The notes under the pieces were generated by a model that was not told where the DNA came from, made no database searches, and saw nothing but the letters and a program-made list of their open reading frames with translations. 64,000 nt of DNA from positions 411,139 to 475,138 of the forward strand of contig CBDCRK010000032.1 in the NCBI GenBank assembly GCA_965220955.1. Direction: 5' to 3'. Below, one piece after another: positions 25,538-33,215 of the stretch. Numbering within the stretch: position 1 is the stretch's first letter; every line of letters starts with the position of its first letter. This DNA comes from CBDCRK01 sp965220955. GTDB taxonomy: Bacteria; Desulfobacterota; Binatia; Bin18; CBDCRK01. The position numbers were made by a program, and so were the translations under genes.

Positions 25538-25566
25538 TTGACCTCTTGTTTCCCCCTTCCTATTAT
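25538..25566 (+). promoter_or_regulatory. Sigma-70-like promoter of the archease-rtcB operon
   Basis: TTGACC and TATTAT are separated by exactly 17 bases. The expected transcription start is about 25573, only a few bases before the GTG start at 25578, so the archease message may be leaderless or nearly so. The same -35/-10 arrangement recurs at 29766-29794. Confidence 0.65.
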
Positions 25567-25577
25567 TACTGATCATT

Positions 25578-26000
25578 GTGGAAGAAGCGCTTTTTCGTGA
25601 GATTGATCACACGGCCGACCTCGGGATTGAGGTGGAAGGAGACACTGTACAGGAGCTGTTTCGTCGGGCTGGATTAGCGCTTTTCTCTCTTATGGTAAGC
25701 CCGGAGGGAGTGGGGGCCAAGGAAAACAGAGAAGTTTCGATCGAGGCCGAGGGATGGGAAGATCTGCTCCACGACTGGCTGAGTCGGCTTCTTTACGTTT
25801 TCCTTCTTGATGGGTTTATTGCCCAGACCATAGAGGTGACCGAGATTACTGCGGATCGGGTTCAAGCCCGCTTGGTAGGAGAAAAGCTGGACTTTGACCG
25901 GCATGACTTTTACACCGAGATTAAAGCGGTAACGTACCATCAACTCAGTGTGACTTGTAAAGATGGCCTCTGGCAGGCTCGGATCATTTTTGATGTGTAA
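25578..26000 (+). CDS. Archease, RtcB activator
   Basis: A 140-residue archease. The start is GTG and the opening FREIDHTADLGIEVEGDTVQ is the family signature, with the conserved D-H-T-A-D metal-binding segment. It continues with DLLHDWLSRLLYVF, LDFDRHDFYTEIKAVTYHQL and the C-terminal ARIIFDV. Archease speeds guanylylation and turnover of the RNA ligase RtcB. The rtcB gene starts ten bases downstream, so the pair is one operon. No Shine-Dalgarno sequence is visible before the GTG, consistent with a leaderless start from the promoter at 25538. Confidence 0.93.
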   Translation: MEEALFREIDHTADLGIEVEGDTVQELFRRAGLALFSLMVSPEGVGAKENREVSIEAEGWEDLLHDWLSRLLYVFLLDGFIAQTIEVTEITADRVQARLVGEKLDFDRHDFYTEIKAVTYHQLSVTCKDGLWQARIIFDV

Positions 26001-26009
26001 GGATAAAAC

Positions 26010-27461
26010 ATGGCCAAAGAAAAAATTGAAGTACATCAGATAGAAGATTATCTCTGGGAGATACCGAAGAGCGGGGGCATGAGGGTTCCCGGGCGGATCT
26101 ATGCAAGTACAGAGTTAATGAATGATATTCGTAACGATCCTTGTCTAGAACAGGTAGCCAATGTGGCCCATATGCCTGGCATTATTGGTTACTCCCTGGC
26201 CATGCCCGATATTCACTGGGGATATGGCTTTCCCATTGGTGGGGTTGCCGCTATGGACGCCGAGGAGGGAGTGATTACACCCGGCGGAATCGGGTTTGAC
26301 ATAAATTGCGGGGTCCGGCTGGCCCGTACCAACCTGCAGTATGAAGATATTAAAGATAAGCTTGCTCCTTTGGCTGATGGCCTCTTTAATACCATTCCTT
26401 GTGGGGTAGGGTCCCAAGGAGCTATCCCCAAGCTCAGCAAAACCGAGGAAAAAAAGCTGGTAACCAAGGGTGCGGCCTGGGCCGTGGAACGTGGGTTTGG
26501 CCAACCCAGCGATATTGAGCATACCGAAGAAAAAGGGCGGCTTGCCGGTGCCGACCCCGAAGCACTAAGCGAAGAGGCGCTGGCGCGTGGTTTAAATCAG
26601 GTGGGCACATTAGGATCAGGCAACCACTTTTTGGAGGTTGATCGGGTAGAAGAGATTTACCTTCCTGAGGTTGCGGCTACTTTAGGCCTTGAGCTGGGCC
26701 AGGTAGTGATCATTGTCCATTCTGGTTCTCGCGGACTAGGGCACCAAACCTGTGAGAATTATCTCAAAGTTATGAGCAAGGCCATGGAAAAATACCGTAT
26801 CCAGCTTCCGGACCGCCAGCTGGCTTGTGCTCCTGTTTCTTCGACTGAGGGCAAGCAGTACCTGGCGGCTATGGCCTGTGCCGCCAACTATGCCTGGGTG
26901 AACCGTCAGGTGATGATGGGATTAGCGGAACAGGCGTTCATGCAGGTTCTAGGTATCTCATCTCGTGATTTGGGCATGGCGCTGATCTACGATGTCTGCC
27001 ATAACATTGCCAAGCCAGAAGAGTATGAAGTTGGTGGCCGGAAAAGAAAAGTATGGGTGCACCGTAAGGGTGCTACCCGGGCGTTTGGCCCAGGCCATCC
27101 GGCTATTCCTGAGACTTTACGGCGGTTGGGCCAGCCGGTACTCATCCCCGGCGATATGGGGCGTTACTCCTTTCTCCTGATTGGTACCGAGAAAGCAATG
27201 ACTGAGACCTTTGGCTCTACCTGTCACGGTGCGGGTCGCGTCATGAGTCGATCTCAGGCAAAAAAGGCCAGCCGGGGCCTGGATCTGGACAAGGAACTGG
27301 CAAAACGTGGGGTAACAGCCCGCTACCGGGGCAAGGGCACATTCGCCGAGGAAATGCCCTATGCCTACAAGGATGTAGCCGATGTAGTTGAAGTAGTAGA
27401 TCAGGCCGGTATTAGTAAGAAGGTGGCCAAGTTTAAGCCAGTGGCAGTCATTAAGGGATAA
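26010..27461 (+). CDS. rtcB: RNA-splicing ligase RtcB
   Basis: A full-length 483-residue RtcB. Key segments are MPDIHWGYGFPIGGVAAMDA, GGIGFDINCGVRLARTN (metal-binding Asp/Cys), GSGNHFLEVDRVEEIY, VIIVHSGSRGLGHQ (metal-site histidines) and TFGSTCHGAGRVMSRSQA with the histidine that becomes guanylylated. RtcB joins 2',3'-cyclic phosphate and 5'-OH RNA ends using GTP and Mn. Partner archease is encoded ten bases upstream. The gpmA gene follows after 15 bases on the same strand. In bacteria this pair repairs tRNA or rRNA after damage; the MazF toxin at 5940 makes such ends, but a link is only inference. Confidence 0.96.
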   Translation: MAKEKIEVHQIEDYLWEIPKSGGMRVPGRIYASTELMNDIRNDPCLEQVANVAHMPGIIGYSLAMPDIHWGYGFPIGGVAAMDAEEGVITPGGIGFDINCGVRLARTNLQYEDIKDKLAPLADGLFNTIPCGVGSQGAIPKLSKTEEKKLVTKGAAWAVERGFGQPSDIEHTEEKGRLAGADPEALSEEALARGLNQVGTLGSGNHFLEVDRVEEIYLPEVAATLGLELGQVVIIVHSGSRGLGHQTCENYLKVMSKAMEKYRIQLPDRQLACAPVSSTEGKQYLAAMACAANYAWVNRQVMMGLAEQAFMQVLGISSRDLGMALIYDVCHNIAKPEEYEVGGRKRKVWVHRKGATRAFGPGHPAIPETLRRLGQPVLIPGDMGRYSFLLIGTEKAMTETFGSTCHGAGRVMSRSQAKKASRGLDLDKELAKRGVTARYRGKGTFAEEMPYAYKDVADVVEVVDQAGISKKVAKFKPVAVIKG

Positions 27462-27476
27462 GGGCTGAGGTTCGTT

Positions 27477-28226
27477 ATGACAAAGCTTGTTCTTCTAAGG
27501 CATGGAGAAAGTACCTGGAATAAAGAGAATCGCTTCACGGGATGGACTGATGTTGATTTATCAGAGAAAGGAGTTGAGGAAGCACGCAAAGCAAGCCAGC
27601 TTTTAAAAGAGGAGGGATTTGTTTTCGATGTTGCCTTTACCTCTGTACTAAAAAGAGCCATCAGAACTTTATGGATTGTTTTAGACGAAATGGATTTGAT
27701 GTGGATACCGGTGCATCGTTCCTGGAAGTTGAACGAAAGGCATTATGGCACCTTGCAGGGGCTCAATAAGGCTGAGATGGCAGCCCAGTATGGAGAAGAG
27801 CAAGTACGCCTATGGCGAAGGAGCTATGATATTCCGCCTTCACCCCTGGATAAAACGGATGAAAGATATTCGGGTAAGGATCCAAGGTACAAGGATTTAA
27901 GGGAAGGCGAGATACCTTTAACCGAGTGTTTGAAAGATGCTGTGGCAAGGTTTCTGCCCTACTGGCATCAGATCCTAGCCCCCACTATCAAATCGGGAAA
28001 GAGAGTCATCCTTGTTGCGCATCACAATTCTCTCAGGGCTCTGGTTAAATATCTGGATTATATCCCTGATGATGAAATTATAAATTTAACCATTCCCACA
28101 GGGATACCGCTTGTTTATGAACTGGATAGCGATCTAAAGCCCATCCGGCATGACTATCTTGGAGAGCCGGAAGAACTCAAAAAAGCCATGCAGGCCGTGG
28201 TTAACCAGGGGAAGGCTCAAAAATAG
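27477..28226 (+). CDS. gpmA: 2,3-bisphosphoglycerate-dependent phosphoglycerate mutase
   Basis: A 249-residue dPGM, the usual length. The phosphohistidine motif is LVLLRHGESTWNKENRFTGW, followed by LNERHYGTLQGLNKAEMA (catalytic Glu region), RRSYDIPPSPLD and VILVAHHNSLRALVKYLD with the second active-site histidine. It interconverts 3- and 2-phosphoglycerate in glycolysis. The gene starts 15 bases after rtcB and is probably cotranscribed, an arrangement without an obvious functional reason. Confidence 0.94.
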   Translation: MTKLVLLRHGESTWNKENRFTGWTDVDLSEKGVEEARKASQLLKEEGFVFDVAFTSVLKRAIRTLWIVLDEMDLMWIPVHRSWKLNERHYGTLQGLNKAEMAAQYGEEQVRLWRRSYDIPPSPLDKTDERYSGKDPRYKDLREGEIPLTECLKDAVARFLPYWHQILAPTIKSGKRVILVAHHNSLRALVKYLDYIPDDEIINLTIPTGIPLVYELDSDLKPIRHDYLGEPEELKKAMQAVVNQGKAQK

Positions 28227-28321
28227 GTCATTCGAGTATTTCACTAGCAAAATTCTTCAATGCGTCTATATCCCGGAAAACTGAAATATGGATCGTTCTA
28301 CGAGGCTGGATCCTCGCTATG

Positions 28322-29614
28322 TCAACCGGTGTTATCTGCGTTGGGGACAAGGGCTGCAAGCCGCGGGATTGCCTGAACGGCCATCTGGTAGAACTCAGAA
28401 TCTGATTCAATGCCAATACTGCAGTATCCCACAGCACAAGCGGCTGCAATAGTAGAACCTCCTCCCATAAATGGATCCAACACAATGCCCTTTCCCAATG
28501 GGAGAGCAGCACGAACGATCTTCCGCATAAAGGCTTGAGGCTTAAGAGAAGGATGTGGCGCGATCTCTCGCTCAATACCTCGTGTTGGTGCACTTTTAAT
28601 AACGTCACAAAAAGGTTGCTCTTCCGAGATACGGCGTAAGCCCCCTGTTTTCCACTTGTGCAGATTATCTTGCACACGGCCTTCACATGGCTTTCTGAAG
28701 AGGCCCCACGGCTCCCAGCAAGATCTGGGCATTACCGTTACGGTGTCAAATTCCTTATGGGCGTTCTTTGGTCTGTCGCCTCCTCGCAGAGTTTGCACTA
28801 AACGGACGATCTCACCACGCTTTTCAAATCCGGCATCGATCAATGCAAAATAGACAAGCTGAGAAACAAGAGGATTAGTTGCAATAAATACATGACCCCC
28901 AGGTACGAGTACCCGCAATACTTTCGTAGCCCATCGCGTGAAAAAGTCCCTTAGGGCTGCTTTGTCCTCATCCGTAAGGACTGTAAACCGAGGAAGTGGG
29001 CTGCGGGTAGATCCGTCGAAGGTTGGGGGGATACGCCATATACCACCACGCCCACGACGTAGCTTCTTCTTCTCTTCAGATGTGTACTCCTTAAGCCCGT
29101 AGGGAGGATCAGTAACCATAGCATGGATGCTATTTGATTCACGTTGTTCCATCCAGTCAAGACAGTCAGCATGCACAACCTTATAAAGGGCCTCTGAATC
29201 AGGTATAACCTGTGTCGATCTAGGGGTTATAAAGGTGGACGACGATATCTTCGTGTGCTGTTCCGTCGGCTTTCCTCCGGCGCCATATTCGCCGAAGGTC
29301 TCTCGCAAAACAGCCGGTGCCTCAACTGGATATTGGTATAGGATTTGTCTCACGTCGGTAGGCAAGTAACCGGCCAGCACATAAAGGGGGCTGGAGTCTA
29401 TGTTCAAGGCTTTAGTAATTCGCTCGATTATAGCCACAGAAGGTTTGGCCTTGCCACTTTCCAACCGCGATAAATACCCTTTTGTCACTTCCAACATTCG
29501 GGCGAGGTCCGCAAGGGAGTATTGCCCCTCCAAGCGTTCCGTGCGTAGACGCTGCCCGAATTCGTGTCCAGGGGGTGAAGTCGATAAAGGTTGTCTTGTT
29601 TCTGACTTGCTCAT
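28322..29614 (-). CDS. XRE-type HTH fused to a beta-class DNA methyltransferase
   Basis: A 430-residue fusion. Residues about 19-80 form a Cro/C1-type helix-turn-helix (QYSLADLARMLEVTKGYLSR, LESGKAKPSVAIIERITKAL). Residues about 145-415 form an amino-methyltransferase: the catalytic motif VTDPPYGLKEY comes first and the AdoMet motif DPFMGGGSTIAAACAVGY last, which is the beta order of N4-cytosine or N6-adenine enzymes. A target-recognition-like segment lies between. No restriction endonuclease gene is adjacent, so it looks like an orphan methylase; the HTH may let it regulate its own promoter, as in some M/C fusions. The bases from 28228 to 28321 hold no supported gene. Confidence 0.87.
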   Translation of the reverse strand: MSKSETRQPLSTSPPGHEFGQRLRTERLEGQYSLADLARMLEVTKGYLSRLESGKAKPSVAIIERITKALNIDSSPLYVLAGYLPTDVRQILYQYPVEAPAVLRETFGEYGAGGKPTEQHTKISSSTFITPRSTQVIPDSEALYKVVHADCLDWMEQRESNSIHAMVTDPPYGLKEYTSEEKKKLRRGRGGIWRIPPTFDGSTRSPLPRFTVLTDEDKAALRDFFTRWATKVLRVLVPGGHVFIATNPLVSQLVYFALIDAGFEKRGEIVRLVQTLRGGDRPKNAHKEFDTVTVMPRSCWEPWGLFRKPCEGRVQDNLHKWKTGGLRRISEEQPFCDVIKSAPTRGIEREIAPHPSLKPQAFMRKIVRAALPLGKGIVLDPFMGGGSTIAAACAVGYCSIGIESDSEFYQMAVQAIPRLAALVPNADNTG

Positions 29615-29765
29615 GACAATGGATATAGTTTAGTTTACTGAATCGGTCAACTGCATTCTTGAGCACTTTCCAAGAGAGAGCAAACTCCGACTGTGTCATA
29701 CGCACTTTGAGTAACGCTGCGCGAGTTATATCAATATGTAGATGGGATCAAGTGGCGGACCTTGG

Positions 29766-29794
29766 TTGACCTTCAATACCTCCCCTCCTATTAT
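29766..29794 (+). promoter_or_regulatory. Duplicate of the archease promoter upstream of the CoA-transferase gene
   Basis: TTGACC-N17-TATTAT, followed by the archease-like stub at 29803. The boxes, the 17-base spacer length and the CTATTATTA context match 25538-25566, though the spacer bases differ in places. It now points at the CoA-transferase gene about 90 bases downstream. Confidence 0.6.
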
Positions 29795-29802
29795 TAACCC
29801 CG

Positions 29803-29868
29803 GTGAAAGAAACACTTTTTTGTGAGGTTGATCATACCACCGGCCTCGTGAGGGCTAAGAGTTTCTAA
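29803..29868 (+). pseudogene. Archease N-terminal stub (second, decayed copy)
   Basis: GTG opens 21 codons reading VKETLFCEVDHTTGL, against VEEALFREIDHTADL at the start of the intact archease (25578); most differing bases are transitions. After Leu15 the similarity ends and a TAA follows at 29866. The metal-binding D-H-T is preserved but the rest of the protein is gone. With the promoter copy at 29766, this shows that a segment containing promoter and start was once duplicated, or that a second archease gene was deleted. Confidence 0.7.
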
Positions 29869-29885
29869 CAAAGGAGGAGCGCATC

Positions 29886-31085
29886 ATGCCAGGACCGCTT
29901 GAGGGAATTACCGTTCTTGACCTTACCCGCCTTGCCCCGGGCCCCTTCTGCACTATGATTCTAGGAGACCTGGGTGCAGATATTATCAAAGTTCAGGAGC
30001 CGGGTCCGCCTACCGGAAGACGGGCACAGCAAGCCGGAGCCGCGGGTGTTCAGATGGCCGGAGCCGGTGGTACTTCGGCCTACAATGCGCTGCACCGTAA
30101 CAAACGCAGCATTGGCTTAAACCTCAAGGATCCTGAATCGCGTGAGATCTTCTATAAACTTGCTCGCAAAGCTGATGTGCTTGTGGAAGAGATGCGACCG
30201 GGTGTAGCCAAACGCTTGGGCATTGACTATGACACGTTGAAGGAAATGAACCCTCGTCTTATCTACTGCGCGGTAACCGGCTATGGACAGACCGGACCGT
30301 ATGCGTCGCTTGCCGGGCATGACTTAAATTACATTGCCCAGGCCGGGGCTTTGAGTCTCATTGGGGACAGGGAGGGTAGGCCGGTGGTCCCGCAAAACTT
30401 TCTGGCCGACTATGCCGGAGGCGGTATGCACGGGGCCTTGGGAGTCATGTCTGCGCTTTATGCCAGGGAGAAGACTGGTAAAGGGCAGTTTGTTGATACC
30501 GCAATGATGGATGGGGTTATTTATCTGATTGTGCAGTTCCTTTCTGCCTATTTTGCCTCAGGCGAGATCCCGCAGCGAGGGAACTCGCTTCTGGATGGCG
30601 CGGTGCCTCATTTTAACGCTTATGAAACCAAAGACAACAAATATATTACTTTGGGTTCTCTAGAACCTTGGTTCTATGCCAACCTGTGTCGTGCGGTAGG
30701 TCGAGAGGATTTTATTCCGCATGAGTATGACTCTGAAAAACATCCGGAGATCTTTGCTTTCTTGCGTGAAACTATGAAAACTCGCACAAGGGAAGAATGG
30801 TTTGAATACCTTAATCAAACCGACCAGTGTGTGGGCAAGATGCTGACTCTTGACGAACTTGAGCATGATCCCCAGGTCCAAGCCCGGCAGATGGTGGTCG
30901 AGGTTGATGATCCCAAACACGGTAAGATCAAACAGGTAGGCATCGGGCCGAAGCTCTCGGAAACTCCGGGCTCGGTCCGCCGCCTCGCTCCGCAGTTGGG
31001 GGAGCATACGGACGAGGTTTTGGGTGGGCTGGGTTTATCCCAGGACAATATTAATCGGCTGCGGGAAAAAGGAGCGGTAAAGTAA
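29886..31085 (+). CDS. CaiB/BaiF family (class III) CoA transferase
   Basis: A 399-residue class III CoA transferase with an AAAGGAGG site. Segments in order are LEGITVLDLTRLAPGPFCTM, LGDLGADIIKVQEP, NKRSIGLNLKDPESREIFYK, ADVLVEEMRPGVAKRLGIDY, YCAVTGYGQTGPYASLAGHD (catalytic Asp at the end), LYAREKTGKGQFVDTAMMDG and LTLDELEHDPQVQARQM. It moves CoA between carboxylic acids, typically activating a substrate at the expense of succinyl- or acetyl-CoA. The substrate is unknown. It stands alone, apparently using a promoter inherited from the archease remnant. Confidence 0.92.
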   Translation: MPGPLEGITVLDLTRLAPGPFCTMILGDLGADIIKVQEPGPPTGRRAQQAGAAGVQMAGAGGTSAYNALHRNKRSIGLNLKDPESREIFYKLARKADVLVEEMRPGVAKRLGIDYDTLKEMNPRLIYCAVTGYGQTGPYASLAGHDLNYIAQAGALSLIGDREGRPVVPQNFLADYAGGGMHGALGVMSALYAREKTGKGQFVDTAMMDGVIYLIVQFLSAYFASGEIPQRGNSLLDGAVPHFNAYETKDNKYITLGSLEPWFYANLCRAVGREDFIPHEYDSEKHPEIFAFLRETMKTRTREEWFEYLNQTDQCVGKMLTLDELEHDPQVQARQMVVEVDDPKHGKIKQVGIGPKLSETPGSVRRLAPQLGEHTDEVLGGLGLSQDNINRLREKGAVK

Positions 31086-31215
31086 TAGTTAATAGTGAAG
31101 AATGAATAATGAAGAGTTAAGAAGTGCAAAACCGGATATTGTTGAACGCAGCTTTGAATATTCGCTCGGAATTGTTAAACTCTATCTTTTCTCTTAACTC
31201 TTAACTTTTCACTGA
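31086..31215. repeat. AT-rich inverted repeat built from GTTAAGAG/CTCTTAAC units
   Basis: The left arm has GTGAAGAATGAATAATGAAG followed by AGTTAAGAAG; the right arm has CTCTTAACTCTTAACTTTTC and ACT. The arms pair imperfectly around about 70 bases. A related copy lies after rnhB (33078-33150). Such AGTTAAGAG elements are interspersed repeats in many bacterial genomes; they may act as terminators here. Confidence 0.6.
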
Positions 31216-31225
31216 CCGGAGGCTG

Positions 31226-31858
31226 ATGCCGAAGCAACGTTCATTTTCCTTTGATTTCCATCGGTTGCGGCCCAAGGGCAGGGGACGATCTACTATACTT
31301 AAGGGCGCTGCCCTGTTCCTCCTTTTTGTTTTTGCTGTGCAGCTGTTACGTCCATATGGAACATTCGCCCTGCTTCTGGTGGGTGTAGTTATGGGTTGGT
31401 GGGGGTTGTCTGCCTACCGACGCAAGAGGCAACGGCAAGAAGAGATTCTTTGCGAAATCAGAGGAATGGAGGAAGAGGAGTTTACCCGGTATATAGCCGA
31501 TCTCCTTCAGAGTCAGGGATACCGGGTACAATTTATAGGGGAGGCCGAGGAGCCGAAGTTTCTTTTGAGGCGCGGCGAAGAGCAACTTGCTTGTTGGCTT
31601 AAGCAGAGACAAGTGACAAAAGATATGATCACTGAAATCATAAAAGATACAGCAAGCCAGGGTCATTCATCTGCCATGGTTATTACTACTGCGTCTTTTA
31701 CCAGAGGGGCTATGTTGGCAGCACGTCGGCAGCCCTGTGTTTTGATTGATCGAGAAGGATTAGTAGCCCTCATCTTACAGCACCGGCAGGGTCACCGGGT
31801 GTTACCCTTTCGCCGCACGCAGGAGGAAAAGGGAAGAAGCTCGGCAGGTGCAGATTAA
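31226..31858 (+). CDS. Membrane-anchored Mrr-like (restriction endonuclease-fold) protein
   Basis: A 210-residue protein with two N-terminal membrane segments (about 27-60: AALFLLFVFAVQLL and FALLLVGVVMGWWGLSAY), a charged stretch, then a domain of the Mrr_cat type: MEEEEFTRYIADLLQSQGYR, LLRRGEEQLACWLKQRQV, AMVITTASFTRGAMLAARRQ and CVLIDREGLVALI. In active Mrr enzymes the core is Asp...(Gln/Glu)-x-Lys; here the aspartate position reads PKF and the second motif W-L-K, so catalysis is doubtful. Its role is unknown. It starts a compact same-strand run with def and rnhB. Confidence 0.75.
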   Translation: MPKQRSFSFDFHRLRPKGRGRSTILKGAALFLLFVFAVQLLRPYGTFALLLVGVVMGWWGLSAYRRKRQRQEEILCEIRGMEEEEFTRYIADLLQSQGYRVQFIGEAEEPKFLLRRGEEQLACWLKQRQVTKDMITEIIKDTASQGHSSAMVITTASFTRGAMLAARRQPCVLIDREGLVALILQHRQGHRVLPFRRTQEEKGRSSAGAD

Positions 31859-31879
31859 AAGAGAGTAGGGGAGAAAGAT

Positions 31880-32413
31880 ATGGGTATTTTGAAGGTATGT
31901 CGCTTAGGTCATCCGGTGCTGCGTCAAGTAGCGGCACCGGTTCCAGTGGAAGAAATTGCTACATCGGAGATGCAGCGGCTTATTGATGACATGATTGAGA
32001 CCATGCATGAGTACGACGGGGTCGGGCTGGCTGCTCCACAGGTACATGTTTCCAAACAGCTTGCCGTTTTGGAAGTGGCCAAGAATCCGCGTTATCCTGA
32101 GATGCCGCTTGTGCCCCTGGCTGTGCTTATTAACCCGCATACAACATTGCTGACTGAAGAGACGATTGATGGCTGGGAGGGATGCTTGAGCGTCCCTGAT
32201 CTACGCGGGATAATACCCCGTTATAAAGAAATAAGTGTAGAAGCCTTTGACCGACAAGGGAAAAAGATCAACTTTATTGCCAAAGATTTTCATGCCCGGG
32301 TGGCCCAACACGAGTGTGATCATCTCCAGGGTAAGGTCTATCTTGATCGCATGCCTGCTTTTGATACCTTGACCCATCTGGCTGAATGGCAGCGGTACTG
32401 GCTGGAGAGTTAA
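31880..32413 (+). CDS. def: Peptide deformylase
   Basis: A 177-residue deformylase with all three motifs: GVGLAAPQV (residues 47-55), EGCLSVPDL with the metal-binding cysteine, and QHECDHLQGKVY (HExxH-type, here H-E-C-D-H). It removes the formyl group from nascent proteins with Fe2+. It is preceded by GGGGAGAAAG and overlaps the next gene, rnhB, by 28 bases. The sequence EGCLS with V-P after it indicates an ordinary active enzyme. Confidence 0.95.
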   Translation: MGILKVCRLGHPVLRQVAAPVPVEEIATSEMQRLIDDMIETMHEYDGVGLAAPQVHVSKQLAVLEVAKNPRYPEMPLVPLAVLINPHTTLLTEETIDGWEGCLSVPDLRGIIPRYKEISVEAFDRQGKKINFIAKDFHARVAQHECDHLQGKVYLDRMPAFDTLTHLAEWQRYWLES

Positions 32414-33078
32414 GGAAGATAGGGAGGAGCTTGCCCGTAGCACAGCTCGACCATGAACAAGAGCTGTGGCACAGAGGTGTCCTCTATGTTGCCGGGGTAG
32501 ATGAGGTAGGGATGGGCTCCCTTGCTGGGCCAGTGGTAGCCGCAGCCGTTATCTTGCCACCTACAAGCTATCAGCTATCAGCTATCAGCTATCAGCAAAC
32601 CCCGACCCCCGCCCTTCCCGAGGGGGTACGAGACTCCAAGATGCTTCCCGCGAAAAGGAGGGAAGGACTGGATGCGGAAATCCGTAGGGCAGCCTTGGGA
32701 ATTGGTATTGGGATGGTAGAGGTGGAAGAGATTGACCGGATCAATATTTACCAGGCAGGCCTCAAGGCTATGCGTCTGGCCATAGAGAGTTTGCCGGTGA
32801 TGCCAGAGCATGTGCTGGTAGATGGGCGGATAATTCCTGAACTTCCCTTTGCCCAGACACGTTTTATCAAAGGAGATAAAACCGTTTATTCCATTGCTGC
32901 TGCTTCGATTGTTGCCAAAGTACACCGCGACAAACTGATGCATGCTCTTGATGCCCAGTATCCGCAATATGGGTTTGCCCGCCATATGGGCTATGGTACC
33001 CGAATACATCGTGAGGCATTGAGCCGCTTTGGTCCCTGTCCTATTCACCGTCGTTCATTTAGGCTGATCAAAGAGTGA
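32386..33078 (+). CDS. rnhB: Ribonuclease HII with an in-frame repeat insertion
   Basis: A 230-residue RNase HII that cleaves RNA-DNA hybrids and removes ribonucleotides. Catalytic residues are visible in YVAGVDEVGMGSLAGPVVAA (Asp, Glu), LVDGR (Asp) and SIVAKVHRDKLM (Asp). Between AAAVILPP and GVRDSKMLPAKR lies an extra segment, TSYQLSAISYQQTPTPALPE, encoded by a 7-base tandem repeat at 32566-32596 plus flanking bases; normal enzymes have only a short loop there. The start ATG lies inside def and has no clear Shine-Dalgarno sequence, suggesting coupling; a TTG after GGGAGGAG at about 32430 is a possible alternative. Confidence 0.92.
   Translation: MAAVLAGELRKIGRSLPVAQLDHEQELWHRGVLYVAGVDEVGMGSLAGPVVAAAVILPPTSYQLSAISYQQTPTPALPEGVRDSKMLPAKRREGLDAEIRRAALGIGIGMVEVEEIDRINIYQAGLKAMRLAIESLPVMPEHVLVDGRIIPELPFAQTRFIKGDKTVYSIAAASIVAKVHRDKLMHALDAQYPQYGFARHMGYGTRIHREALSRFGPCPIHRRSFRLIKE
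32566..32596 (+). repeat. Heptamer tandem repeat (AGCTATC, about 4.4 units) inside rnhB
   Basis: Four full copies plus three bases of AGCTATC. Because seven is not a multiple of three, successive units read in different frames and give SYQLSAISYQ. It adds a loop to RNase HII without breaking the frame. The same heptamer family is a well-known intergenic repeat in several bacterial groups. Confidence 0.85.
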
Positions 33079-33150
33079 AGAGTTATATCAGTTGAGAAGC
33101 TAAAAGTTCCTAACTCTTCATTCTTAACTCTTAATTTTCAACTCCTTTTT
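33078..33150. repeat. AGTTAAGAG-type repeat after rnhB
   Basis: Contains GAAGAGTTATATCAGTTGAG and, inverted, CTAACTCTTCATTCTTAACT followed by CTTAATTTTCAACT. It is related to the element at 31086-31215. It separates rnhB from the E2 gene. Confidence 0.55.
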
Positions 33151-33215
33151 ACCCTACCACTTTTTCTCGGCTAAGAAAAAAGGCTATACTGGCTAGCCAA
33201 AGAGGAGGAGCATGT

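Noticed and set aside
28228..28686. 152-codon minus-strand frame overlapping the methyltransferase 3' end
   Set aside because: Almost all of it is an alternative frame of the methyltransferase; its last 30 codons alone show no family.
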